Positions 1 through 5,893 of a DNA stretch of 8,787 nucleotides are shown piece by piece; the first letter of the stretch is position 1, and each line of letters starts with the position of its first letter. The stretch comes from Xanthobacteraceae bacterium. GTDB taxonomy: Bacteria > Pseudomonadota > Alphaproteobacteria > Rhizobiales > Xanthobacteraceae. The translations under genes were made by a program, and so were the position numbers. Location of the stretch: the NCBI GenBank assembly GCA_025929595.1, contig JAICQA010000098.1:1-8787 (forward strand), written 5' to 3'. The notes under the pieces are model-generated. The model did not search any database. It saw nothing but the letters and a program-made list of their open reading frames with translations, and had not been told where the DNA came from.

Positions 1-1546
1 ACACCGCGCGCCAGCCGTCGTGATAGAGCGAGCGGTGGCCGAACATCTCGAAATATTGCGTCTTGTGCAGGGAGTCGGCCTTGGCGTCGTCGAATGACGA
101 CTTGAGGCTGAAGCCCTCGATCGGAGACTGCGTCACGCCGCGAATCTGCGTCGGCGGCTCAATGCCGAGCGCGTCGAGCACGGTCGGCACCATGTCGATG
201 GCGTGGCAGTATTGCGTGCGCACCTCGCCCTTCGACTTGATGCCTTTCGGCCAGCAGACGATGAACGGGTCGGACACGCCGCCGCGATAGGTCTCGCGCT
301 TCCAGCGCCGGAACGGCGTGTTGCCGGCATGCGTCCAGCCCCACGGGTAGTGGTTGAAATATTTCGGGCCGCCGATGTCGTCGATAGCGGCGAGATTCTG
401 CTCGAGATTTTCCGGCACGTTGTTGAAGAACTTGTTCTCGTTGACCGACCCGGTCGGCCCGCCTTCGGCGCTCGCGCCGTTGTCCGAGATCACCATAATC
501 AGCGTATTTTCGTATTCGCCGATCTCCTTCAGGAAGGCGATCAGCTCGCCGATGTAATGATCGGTGTGCTCGAGGAAGCCCGCGAACACTTCCATCATCC
601 GTGCGTAAAGTTTTCGCTCGTTCGCGGGCAGCTTGCTCCAGTCCTGCACATCGGGATCGTGACGCGACAGCTTCGCGCTCACGGGAACGATGCCGAACTC
701 CTTTTGCTTCGCGAACACCTTCTCGCGATAGGCGTCCCAGCCGTCGTCAAACTTTCCCTTGTATTTGTCGGCCCATTCTTTCGGAACGTGATGCGGTGCG
801 TGCTGCGCGCCGGTCGCAAAATACATGAAGAAAGGTTTGTTCGGCGCGACCTGCTTGGCGTCGGCGACCATCGCCTTCGCCTTCTCCACCAGGTCAGGCG
901 TCAGGTGATAGCCTTCCTCCGGCGTCTTCTCGGGCTCGATTTGCGTGTTGTCGCGCACGAGCTCCGGATAATACTGGTGCGTGTCGCCGCCGAGGAATCC
1001 GTAATAGCGCTCGAAGCCGCGCCCGAGCGGCCAGCGGTCGTAGGGGCCCGCCGCCGAGGTCTGCTCGGTCGGCGTCAGATGCCATTTGCCGAGCGCATAG
1101 GTGTTGTAGCCGTGCTGCAGCAGGATCTCCGACAGGAAGCCGTTCTCGAACGGAATGATCCCGTTCGATCCGGGAAAGCCGGTCGAGATTTCCGTGATGC
1201 CGGACATAGCGTTGGAATGGTGATTGCGTCCGGTGATCATGCAGGAGCGCGACGGCGAGCAGAGTGCCGTCGTATGCATGTTGGTGTAGCGCAACCCGTC
1301 CGCCGCCAGCTTGTCGAGATTGGGCGTGCTGATCGGGCTCCCGTAGCAGCCGAGATGCCCGAAGCCGGTGTCGTCAAGCACGATGAACAGCACGTTCGGC
1401 GCGCCGTCCCTGGCCCGGTTTGGTGCGGGCCACGCTGGCTTCGACACGTCGAACGTGCGTCCGATCACGCCCGAGAATGCCTGCCCCGCCGGATACTCGG
1501 TCAGCTTCTGCGCGCCGTTGCCGGCGGACTTCGATTTGTTCGTCAT
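1..1546 (-). CDS. Arylsulfatase, long type, formylglycine-dependent (C-terminus outside the window)
   Basis: Type I sulfatase that should hydrolyse sulfate esters; substrate unknown. 515 residues are visible and the gene runs off the left edge. Motifs: metal-binding Asp58-Asp59 in the V-L-D-D-T-G-F-G block; maturation motif C-S-P-S-R at Cys96-Arg100 (canonical C-x-P-x-R, so Cys96 should become formylglycine); G-K-W-H with Lys154 and His156; H-A-P-H-H at 249-253; and D-N-G at 355-357, completing the metal site. The text from about 155 to 360 (H-L-T-P, D-R-W-P-L-G-x-G-F-E, N-G-A-S-A-E-G-G) resembles the long mycobacterial AtsA-like subclass of about 750-800 residues, so roughly a third is probably missing. 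No signal peptide or lipobox is seen in the polar N-terminus, suggesting a cytoplasmic enzyme. The ATG follows GGGAGAG. It lies 43 bases after the HAD phosphatase gene, so the two are probably cotranscribed. Family is confident; specificity is not. Confidence 0.95.
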   Translation of the reverse strand, partial: MTNKSKSAGNGAQKLTEYPAGQAFSGVIGRTFDVSKPAWPAPNRARDGAPNVLFIVLDDTGFGHLGCYGSPISTPNLDKLAADGLRYTNMHTTALCSPSRSCMITGRNHHSNAMSGITEISTGFPGSNGIIPFENGFLSEILLQHGYNTYALGKWHLTPTEQTSAAGPYDRWPLGRGFERYYGFLGGDTHQYYPELVRDNTQIEPEKTPEEGYHLTPDLVEKAKAMVADAKQVAPNKPFFMYFATGAQHAPHHVPKEWADKYKGKFDDGWDAYREKVFAKQKEFGIVPVSAKLSRHDPDVQDWSKLPANERKLYARMMEVFAGFLEHTDHYIGELIAFLKEIGEYENTLIMVISDNGASAEGGPTGSVNENKFFNNVPENLEQNLAAIDDIGGPKYFNHYPWGWTHAGNTPFRRWKRETYRGGVSDPFIVCWPKGIKSKGEVRTQYCHAIDMVPTVLDALGIEPPTQIRGVTQSPIEGFSLKSSFDDAKADSLHKTQYFEMFGHRSLYHDGWRAV

Positions 1547-1589
1547 GGGTCTCTCCCTGTCTTTGTGAATCTCGTATCGCCTCCGCAGA

Positions 1590-2633
1590 TCACTCCTTGA
1601 CCGCGCGGCCTTCCTGGGCAGCGAAGACCGTGAGCCAGTCATCCTTCATGTCGACGACGGTCCAGCCTTTCGCGGTGGCCTCGTCGAGCGCCTTGTCGAG
1701 CTTGCCGATGTTCGATTTGCGGTCGTAAGCCCACTCACGCTCAGCGTCGGTGTGGTGAACGATGCCCATGAAGCGCGGTCCGTCGCCGGCAGCGGTCCAT
1801 TGCAGCATCGCGAGGTCGCCGTCCGAGTTGCCGAAAGCGAGCAGCGGACGCCGGCCGATGAAGCGGTTGATGCCGGCGGGCTTGCCTTCCTTGTCGTCGA
1901 TGAACTCGACCTTCGCTTCCTTGACCAGCGACGGCTTGCCGTCGGTATCGAGCTGAAATTTGGTGACGCCCGAAGAGCCGACGACCTGTTCCGGCGGGAT
2001 GCCGTAAATGCGTTCGGCGAAGACGCGCATGAACTCGACGCCGCCCCCCGACACGATGAAAGTCTTGAAGCCATTGGCGCGCAGATAGTCGAGCAACTCG
2101 AGCATCGGATGATAGATGAGCGCCGTGTACGGCTGCTTGAACCGCGGGTGACGCGCGCTGTCGAGCCACTCGGCCACGGTTTTATTGAACGCCTCGGTCG
2201 TCATTCCGGAATGAGTGGCGGCCATGATTTCGAGCGCGCCATGCTCGCCCGACTCGGCGAGCACCTTGACGTCGCTCTCCAGCACCGCCTTGAACGGCTG
2301 TTTGTCCGCCCATTCGGGATGCTGCGGCGCGAGCGCCTTCACGCGGTCGATCGCGAACGTGAGCTGGAAGTAGGCGGGCTGCTCGGCCCAGAGCGTGCCG
2401 TCATTGTCGAACACGGCAACACGCAGCTCCGGATTTACGTAATCCAGGCTGCTTTTCTGCGTGACGCGCCCGACGAAGTCGAGGATCGACTTCTTTGCCG
2501 CGCCTTCGTTCCACGACGGCAGCGGATCGGGCTGCGCCTGCACAGGTTCGGACCATGGCGTGGCGACGGTGATAATGGCGAGGACGGCGAACGCGCCGAC
2601 GAAGGAGCGGAGGGGGCGAAAAATGTCCGGCAT
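1590..2633 (-). CDS. Exported HAD-superfamily phosphatase (phosphoserine-phosphatase-like fold)
   Basis: Predicted phosphatase of 347 residues. HAD motif I is D-N-D-G-T at 76-80 (Asp76 nucleophile, Asp78 acid/base), motif II is Ser195 in F-I-V-S-G-G-G, a candidate motif III lysine is Lys248, and motif IV is G-N-S-D-G-D at 268-273. A long cap lies between motifs I and II. The N-terminus has basic residues, a hydrophobic run at about 11-25 and a plausible V-Q-A|Q cleavage site after residue 33, so export to the periplasm is predicted, which is not the usual place for HAD enzymes. An in-frame GTG at 2654 would add seven residues and overlap the preceding gene; I chose the ATG at 2633 because GGAG sits 8 bases upstream and it starts directly before the signal peptide. 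It lies 13 bases after the DUF1622 gene and 43 bases before the sulfatase gene, a probable operon. Substrate unknown. Confidence 0.9.
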   Translation of the reverse strand: MPDIFRPLRSFVGAFAVLAIITVATPWSEPVQAQPDPLPSWNEGAAKKSILDFVGRVTQKSSLDYVNPELRVAVFDNDGTLWAEQPAYFQLTFAIDRVKALAPQHPEWADKQPFKAVLESDVKVLAESGEHGALEIMAATHSGMTTEAFNKTVAEWLDSARHPRFKQPYTALIYHPMLELLDYLRANGFKTFIVSGGGVEFMRVFAERIYGIPPEQVVGSSGVTKFQLDTDGKPSLVKEAKVEFIDDKEGKPAGINRFIGRRPLLAFGNSDGDLAMLQWTAAGDGPRFMGIVHHTDAEREWAYDRKSNIGKLDKALDEATAKGWTVVDMKDDWLTVFAAQEGRAVKE

Positions 2634-2646
2634 GTCTTTGTCTCCA

Positions 2647-3003
2647 CTAGCCACGGGCTGACTCGCGATCCTTTTCGCGGGTCTCGTTGAGATCGCGTTC
2701 GAGGAAGTAGTTGAGGAAGGTGCGCACGACCGCGATGGCGGCGAGCCGCCCGATGTCGCCCCAGGTCGGCGCGATCGAAGACTCGATGATGTCCGCGGCC
2801 AACTGGAAGGTCAGCGCCGCGACCAGCCAGCGGGCGTAGCTGAGCCACACCAGCCGCCGCTCGTGATTGTTGTGCGCGCCGCCCACGGCGAGCCGTAGCG
2901 CCGCGAAGAACGCCTCGACCGTTCCGATGACGATCAGGATGAGCGCCATCCAGTCGATCAGCAGCACCGACCATTCGGCGACGATGTCGAACCATTCCTT
3001 CAT
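2647..3003 (-). CDS. DUF1622 family small membrane protein
   Basis: 118-residue integral membrane protein of unknown function. Three hydrophobic segments are visible at about 12-36, 58-73 and 84-101. The second and third carry the pattern I associate with DUF1622 (pfam07784): a basic stretch, L-x-F-Q-L-A-A-D-I-I-E-S in the second span, then P-T-W-x-x-I-G-R-L-A-x-I-x-x-V-R-T-F-L-N-Y-x-L-E in the third. The C-terminal tail is highly charged. The ATG at 3003 is preceded by GGAG at a 6-base gap. Its TAG stop lies 13 bases upstream of the exported HAD phosphatase ATG, so the two are very likely cotranscribed. The family assignment is from recalled family features; no role in sulfatase metabolism is established. 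Confidence 0.87.
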   Translation of the reverse strand: MKEWFDIVAEWSVLLIDWMALILIVIGTVEAFFAALRLAVGGAHNNHERRLVWLSYARWLVAALTFQLAADIIESSIAPTWGDIGRLAAIAVVRTFLNYFLERDLNETREKDRESARG

Positions 3004-3015
3004 GCGCCGCTCCGC

Positions 3016-3180
3016 TCAGTGACACGAAATCCGGGGAGGCGGTCGGCGCGTACCGGAGGTACTTGTTTTCCTGTCAGAGGCGAACAGGCCGCAAATCAGC
3101 GCCAGAATGCGCTGATTGGCGAGCGCGATGGTGACGGGGCCGAATTGAAGATGGTCTTGGTCGACGAGCCTGATCTGCAT
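3016..3180 (-). CDS. Possible small ORF, 54 residues, unknown
   Basis: An ATG at 3180 opens a frame of 54 codons ending in TGA, 12 bases before the DUF1622 start, so it could be the first gene of that operon. Roughly the first 36 residues look protein-like, with many GC-ending codons (27 of 35) and a mixed sequence beginning M-Q-I-R-L-V-D-Q-D-H; the last 18 residues are Thr/Pro/Arg-rich and look less natural. No good ribosome binding site precedes the ATG, and an in-frame stop lies two codons upstream. The inverted repeat at 3091-3120 lies inside the frame. It may instead be a gene remnant or leader sequence. I recognise no family. Confidence 0.3.
   Translation of the reverse strand: MQIRLVDQDHLQFGPVTIALANQRILALICGLFASDRKTSTSGTRRPPPRISCH
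3091..3120. repeat. Inverted repeat, 12-base arms with one mismatch
   Basis: AATCAGCGC at 3094-3102 and GCGCTGATT at 3109-3117 are perfect inverted copies around a 6-base centre; allowing one mismatch extends the arms to 3091-3102 and 3109-3120. It sits about 90-115 bases upstream of the DUF1622 start, where it could be an operator for the DUF1622-HAD-sulfatase operon or a stem in its leader. If the 54-residue ORF is real, the repeat is inside coding sequence instead. No run of T follows on either strand, so it is not a classic terminator. Confidence 0.55.
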
Positions 3181-3214
3181 GGATCACCCGTTCGATTCGG
3201 ATGGCCCCCCATGC

Positions 3215-3242
3215 CGGGCGGCGGACTAGCGCCCGCCGCCCG
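3215..3242 (-). terminator. GC-rich stem-loop just after the arylsulfatase stop (terminator without a T run)
   Basis: CGGGCGGCGG at 3215-3224 and CCGCCGCCCG at 3233-3242 form a perfect 10-bp stem with an 8-base loop, beginning 8 bases past the sulfatase TGA at 3251. The strand leaving the hairpin reads G-rich, not T-rich, so this is not a canonical intrinsic terminator. It may protect the mRNA 3' end or assist factor-dependent termination. The stem is certain; the role is inferred from position. Confidence 0.5.
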
Positions 3243-3250
3243 AATTGTCG

Positions 3251-4813
3251 TCAGTCAGCGCCTGCAGTCTCGCGCATCTTCTCGACCGCGTCGTCGATCG
3301 TGAAGCTGTTCGGCTTTTGAATCGGCGGGAAGTCCTTGAAAGTATCTGCCCACTTCGAGAACACGGCCTGCGACGCCTGGATGATGTAGGCGCGGCGAAT
3401 GAACCACTCCCAGTACGTGTTCGACGTGGTGTCAGCGAACTCATACGGGTCGGTCCGCAGGTTGAAGAGCTTCGGCAGCCGTAGGCGAACGAACGGCTCC
3501 GCCCACACCTGGAGCGTGCCCTTGCAGCGCTGCTCCATGAATGTGGCCTTCCAGTTGTCGAAGCGCAGCGCGAGGATGTCGCCGTCGTCGCTGATATAGA
3601 CGAAGAGTTTGCGCGGACCTTTTTCTTCCTCGCCGGTCAGGTACGGAACGAGGTTGTAGCCGTCGATGTGGTTCTTGTAGGTGCGCCCGATCGCCTGGTA
3701 GCCCTTCTTCGCCTTCTCGACGATGTCGGGCTCGCCCGCCATCGTCAGAAATGTCGGGAACCAGTCGTGATGCTGCACGATCTCGTTGCAGATCGATCCG
3801 GCTTGAATCTTGCCCGGCCAGCGCACGAGCAGCGGAATGCGGAACGCGCCCTCCCAGTTCGTGTTCTTCTCGCTGCGGAACGGCGTCATGCCGCCGTCGG
3901 GCCAGCTATTCCGGTGCGGGCCGTTGTCGGTCGAATACATGACGAACGTGTCCTCGGCGATGCCGAGCTCGTCGAGCAGATCGAGCATCTGTCCCACGTT
4001 CTTGTCGTGATCGATCATCGTGTCGTGATAGGGCGACTGCCATTGCCCTGCCTGTCCGACGCTCGAGCGCTTCGGATGCGTGTATAGATGCATGTGCGTC
4101 GTGTTAAGCCACACAAAGAACGGCTTACCGTCTTCGTGCTGGCGCTGGATGAAATCCTTCGCCGCCATAACGAATTCGTCGTCGCAGGTCTCCATCCGCT
4201 TTGCGGTGAGCGGGCCGGTGTCCTGGATGCGCTGTTTCCCGACCTTGCCCCAGCGCGGCATCACCGTCGCATCGACCTTGTCGGTCGCCCAGGAATGCAT
4301 CACGCCGCGCGGTCCGAAATTTTTCTTGAATTCGGGGTTGGTCGGATAGTCTTCTGATTCCGGCTCTTCTTCGGCGTTGAGGTGGTAGAGGTTGCCGAAG
4401 AACTCGTCGAAGCCGTGGTTGGTCGGCAGCATGCTGTTGAGGTCGCCAAGGTGGTTCTTGCCGAACTGTCCCGTGGCGTAACCCTGGTTCTTCAGCGCGC
4501 CGGCAATTGTGAGAAGCTTTTCGCTCATGCCGATCGGGGCGCCGGGCACGCCGACTTTTGAAAGTCCGGTGCGCAACACGCTCTGTCCGGTGATGAAAGA
4601 AGAGCGCCCGGCTGTGCAGGACTGCTCACCATAGGAGTCGGTGAACAACATGCCTTCCTTCGCGATGCGGTCGATGTTGGGCGTCTTGTAACCCATCAGT
4701 CCGTGCGTATAGCAGCTCAGATTCGATTGCCCGATGTCATCGCCCCAGATGACGAGGATGTTCGGCTTCTTGCCTTTCGCTCCGCCGCCTCTGTTCTCGT
4801 TCGATTTCGCCAT
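3251..4813 (-). CDS. Arylsulfatase with a C-T-A-G-R maturation motif
   Basis: Complete 520-residue type I sulfatase expected to hydrolyse sulfate esters; substrate unknown. Motifs: N-I-L-V-I-W-G-D-D with metal ligands Asp25-Asp26; maturation motif C-T-A-G-R at 66-70, where Ala replaces the usual Pro; G-K-N-H with Lys119 and His121; His240 in N-T-T-H-M-H; D-N-G at 296-298; Lys316 in F-R-S-E-K. All catalytic positions expected of the alkaline-phosphatase-like fold are present, so it should be active once Cys66 is oxidised to formylglycine. There is no signal peptide; the N-terminus is short and basic (cytoplasmic by inference). The ATG is preceded by AAGGAGAG. It differs clearly from the long-type arylsulfatase at the left edge and is not a recent duplicate. 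It appears to be transcribed alone, with a palindrome-rich region upstream and a GC-rich stem-loop downstream. I recall similar C-x-A-x-R sulfatases in Bradyrhizobium-like genomes. Confidence 0.95.
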   Translation of the reverse strand: MAKSNENRGGGAKGKKPNILVIWGDDIGQSNLSCYTHGLMGYKTPNIDRIAKEGMLFTDSYGEQSCTAGRSSFITGQSVLRTGLSKVGVPGAPIGMSEKLLTIAGALKNQGYATGQFGKNHLGDLNSMLPTNHGFDEFFGNLYHLNAEEEPESEDYPTNPEFKKNFGPRGVMHSWATDKVDATVMPRWGKVGKQRIQDTGPLTAKRMETCDDEFVMAAKDFIQRQHEDGKPFFVWLNTTHMHLYTHPKRSSVGQAGQWQSPYHDTMIDHDKNVGQMLDLLDELGIAEDTFVMYSTDNGPHRNSWPDGGMTPFRSEKNTNWEGAFRIPLLVRWPGKIQAGSICNEIVQHHDWFPTFLTMAGEPDIVEKAKKGYQAIGRTYKNHIDGYNLVPYLTGEEEKGPRKLFVYISDDGDILALRFDNWKATFMEQRCKGTLQVWAEPFVRLRLPKLFNLRTDPYEFADTTSNTYWEWFIRRAYIIQASQAVFSKWADTFKDFPPIQKPNSFTIDDAVEKMRETAGAD

Positions 4814-4849
4814 ATCGCTCTCCTTCGGTTGAACGTGTCAGCCGCTGAA

Positions 4850-4901
4850 GGCGGCCGCCCCCATGAAGGCCGGCCTTGAGCGCGTCTCGCGGACGCGCTC
4901 A
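4850..4901. promoter_or_regulatory. Cluster of three palindromes upstream of the arylsulfatase
   Basis: Three adjacent self-complementary stretches lie 37-88 bases upstream of the sulfatase ATG: GGCGGCCGCC at 4850-4859; AAGGCCGGCCTT at 4866-4877; and a 10-bp stem TGAGCGCGTC (4877-4886) with GACGCGCTCA (4892-4901) around a 5-base loop. They could be operator sites or a structured leader of the sulfatase mRNA. GC-rich DNA yields some palindromes by chance, and no convincing -35/-10 pair was found, so the regulatory role is only inferred. Confidence 0.4.
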
Positions 4902-5004
4902 CGAACGGCGCAAATGCTCGATTTCTGCCGATGGAACCGCGGCGCGGCGTCTCTTGGACGGAGCGCACCGCTGTGCAAGGGTAAATGAAAGGTAAACGAA
5001 CGCC

Positions 5005-5010
5005 GGAGGA
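5005..5010 (+). promoter_or_regulatory. Strong ribosome binding site that decides a GTG start
   Basis: GGAGGA lies 4 bases before an in-frame GTG at 5015. The alternative upstream ATG at 4985 has only a weak AAGG nearby. This favours the GTG as the start of the small plus-strand gene. Confidence 0.6.
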
Positions 5011-5014
5011 CCCC

Positions 5015-5230
5015 GTGGACTACAATCCAAAATGGGCCGGCGGCTCGAACGATCCGACCTGCACGAGCTGCCAGCGCCCGATTACTTCTGACCAGCGCAG
5101 CAAGCGCATTGACTTCACGAACGATCCGCATGGCTATCGCGGATTGAGCGGGCTGTATCACGTCGAATGCAGCAAGCCGTTCGACTCGCTGGCGAACGCC
5201 ATCAACATGATGTCGCTGGGCCACTTTTAG
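5015..5230 (+). CDS. Small putative zinc-binding protein (CxxC...HxxC)
   Basis: 71-residue hypothetical protein and the only plus-strand gene in the window. It carries Cys16-x2-Cys19 and later His49-x2-Cys52, a CxxC/HxxC arrangement that could hold one zinc ion like a zinc ribbon or treble clef. Between them is the charged stretch Q-R-S-K-R-I-D-F-T-N-D-P-H-G. No membrane segment or signal peptide is visible. I chose GTG 5015 because of the strong GGAGGA; the in-frame ATG at 4985 would add 10 residues (M-K-G-K-R-T-P-E-D-P). It is divergent from the arylsulfatase (about 200 bases between starts) and convergent with the DUF202 gene (42-base gap, no terminator seen). The sequence reads like a real conserved protein, but I cannot name a family or a function. 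Confidence 0.72.
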   Translation: MDYNPKWAGGSNDPTCTSCQRPITSDQRSKRIDFTNDPHGYRGLSGLYHVECSKPFDSLANAINMMSLGHF

Positions 5231-5272
5231 GACAGTCGTTGCGTTAGGCGCCGCCATTGTTGGCTCCACCAA

Positions 5273-5893
5273 TCAAAAGGGGCCGACGCGAAAAATCATG
5301 CTGATGATGGCGACGATGCCGATCGCGAGCAGGACAAGTGCGGTGATGAGCGTGAGGGACGGCGGAAAGCCGCTGTCGGCGTGCACGAGCCCGTCCGCCG
5401 CCATTTTCGCGCGCACTTTGCGCAACCCGTACATGAAGCGCAGGTGATAGCCGATGCCGAAGATGAGCATCCCGATACCGAGCGCGACGAGCGTCATGCC
5501 GAAATTGCGTGGCGCATGGGCGCTCGCGATCACGCCGCTTTCCCGCAGCTTCTCGAAACCCTGATAGATCGTGAAGCCGAAGCCGATCAGCGACAGCGAC
5601 GTGCGGATCACCGACATCAGCGTGCGGTCGGCGCTCATGCGCGTGCGCTGAAACGACATTCCGGTCCGCCGCATCGACATGTCGGTGCGGTCGGTCGAAA
5701 GGTCGGTGCGATATTCCGACAGCGACGTGCGATGCTCGGAGAGCGCCGTGCGATGGGTCGATAGCTCGGTACGGTGATGTGAAAGCTCGGTCGAAGCCTC
5801 GGGCGCTTTGAGGTCGATATCCGGAATGGGCGGGACCGGTGATTCCTTCAGTTTCTCCGGTCGCTCGGGAAGCGTTGGTGCGAGCGTCGGCAT
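5273..5893 (-). CDS. DUF202 family membrane protein with an expanded heptad array
   Basis: 206-residue protein, last gene of the formylglycine-generating-enzyme operon. Layout: a Pro-rich N-terminus (1-34); nine tandem heptads of pattern T-x-[L/M]-S-x-x-R (35-97) and a tenth incomplete copy; then three hydrophobic segments at about 98-113, 131-150 and 180-202. The R-T-x-[L/M]-S motif running into a first span (L-I-G-F-G-F-T-I-Y) is the hallmark of DUF202 (YidH-like) proteins; ordinary members have, as far as I recall, about two to four such units. Function unknown. The ATG at 5893 overlaps the TAA of the preceding gene by one base (TAATG), with AGGAGG 6 bases upstream, so translation is probably coupled. 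The same frame stays open upstream to 6286, but that part lies over the preceding gene and lacks a matching start signal. Confidence 0.9.
   Translation of the reverse strand: MPTLAPTLPERPEKLKESPVPPIPDIDLKAPEASTELSHHRTELSTHRTALSEHRTSLSEYRTDLSTDRTDMSMRRTGMSFQRTRMSADRTLMSVIRTSLSLIGFGFTIYQGFEKLRESGVIASAHAPRNFGMTLVALGIGMLIFGIGYHLRFMYGLRKVRAKMAADGLVHADSGFPPSLTLITALVLLAIGIVAIISMIFRVGPF
5603..5791 (-). repeat. Nine tandem 7-residue (21-base) coding repeats in the DUF202 gene
   Basis: Residues 35-97 consist of nine heptads T-x-[L/M]-S-x-x-R in perfect phase: TELSHHR, TELSTHR, TALSEHR, TSLSEYR, TDLSTDR, TDMSMRR, TGMSFQR, TRMSADR and TLMSVIR. Thr, Ser and Arg are invariant; position 3 is Leu in the first five and Met in the last four. 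The DNA copies have diverged, so the conservation is at protein level and not a recent microsatellite expansion. Confidence 0.92.

Noticed and set aside
203..1600. 465-codon plus-strand open frame
   Set aside because: It is exactly antisense to the long-type arylsulfatase, whose catalytic motifs are all in place. The frame is Arg/Val/Leu-rich, as expected of an antisense shadow in GC-rich DNA.
1752..2690. 312-codon plus-strand open frame
   Set aside because: Antisense to the HAD phosphatase with its intact motifs; low-quality Arg/Glu/Leu composition and no ribosome binding site.
4838..4864. Nine-codon upstream ORF (M-G-A-A-A-F-S-G) before the complete sulfatase
   Set aside because: No ribosome binding site and simple composition; short ATG-to-stop frames like this arise often by chance.
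4967..4985. Sigma-70-type promoter near a TTGCAC on the minus strand
   Set aside because: The would-be -10 at the proper spacing does not resemble TATAAT, so the match is too weak to claim.
5231..5272. Bidirectional terminator between the convergent genes
   Set aside because: No stem-loop with a T run was found in this 42-base gap.
5603..5791. CRISPR-like or satellite array
   Set aside because: The 21-base periodicity comes from protein heptads within an open frame. The DNA copies are diverged and there are no unique spacers.
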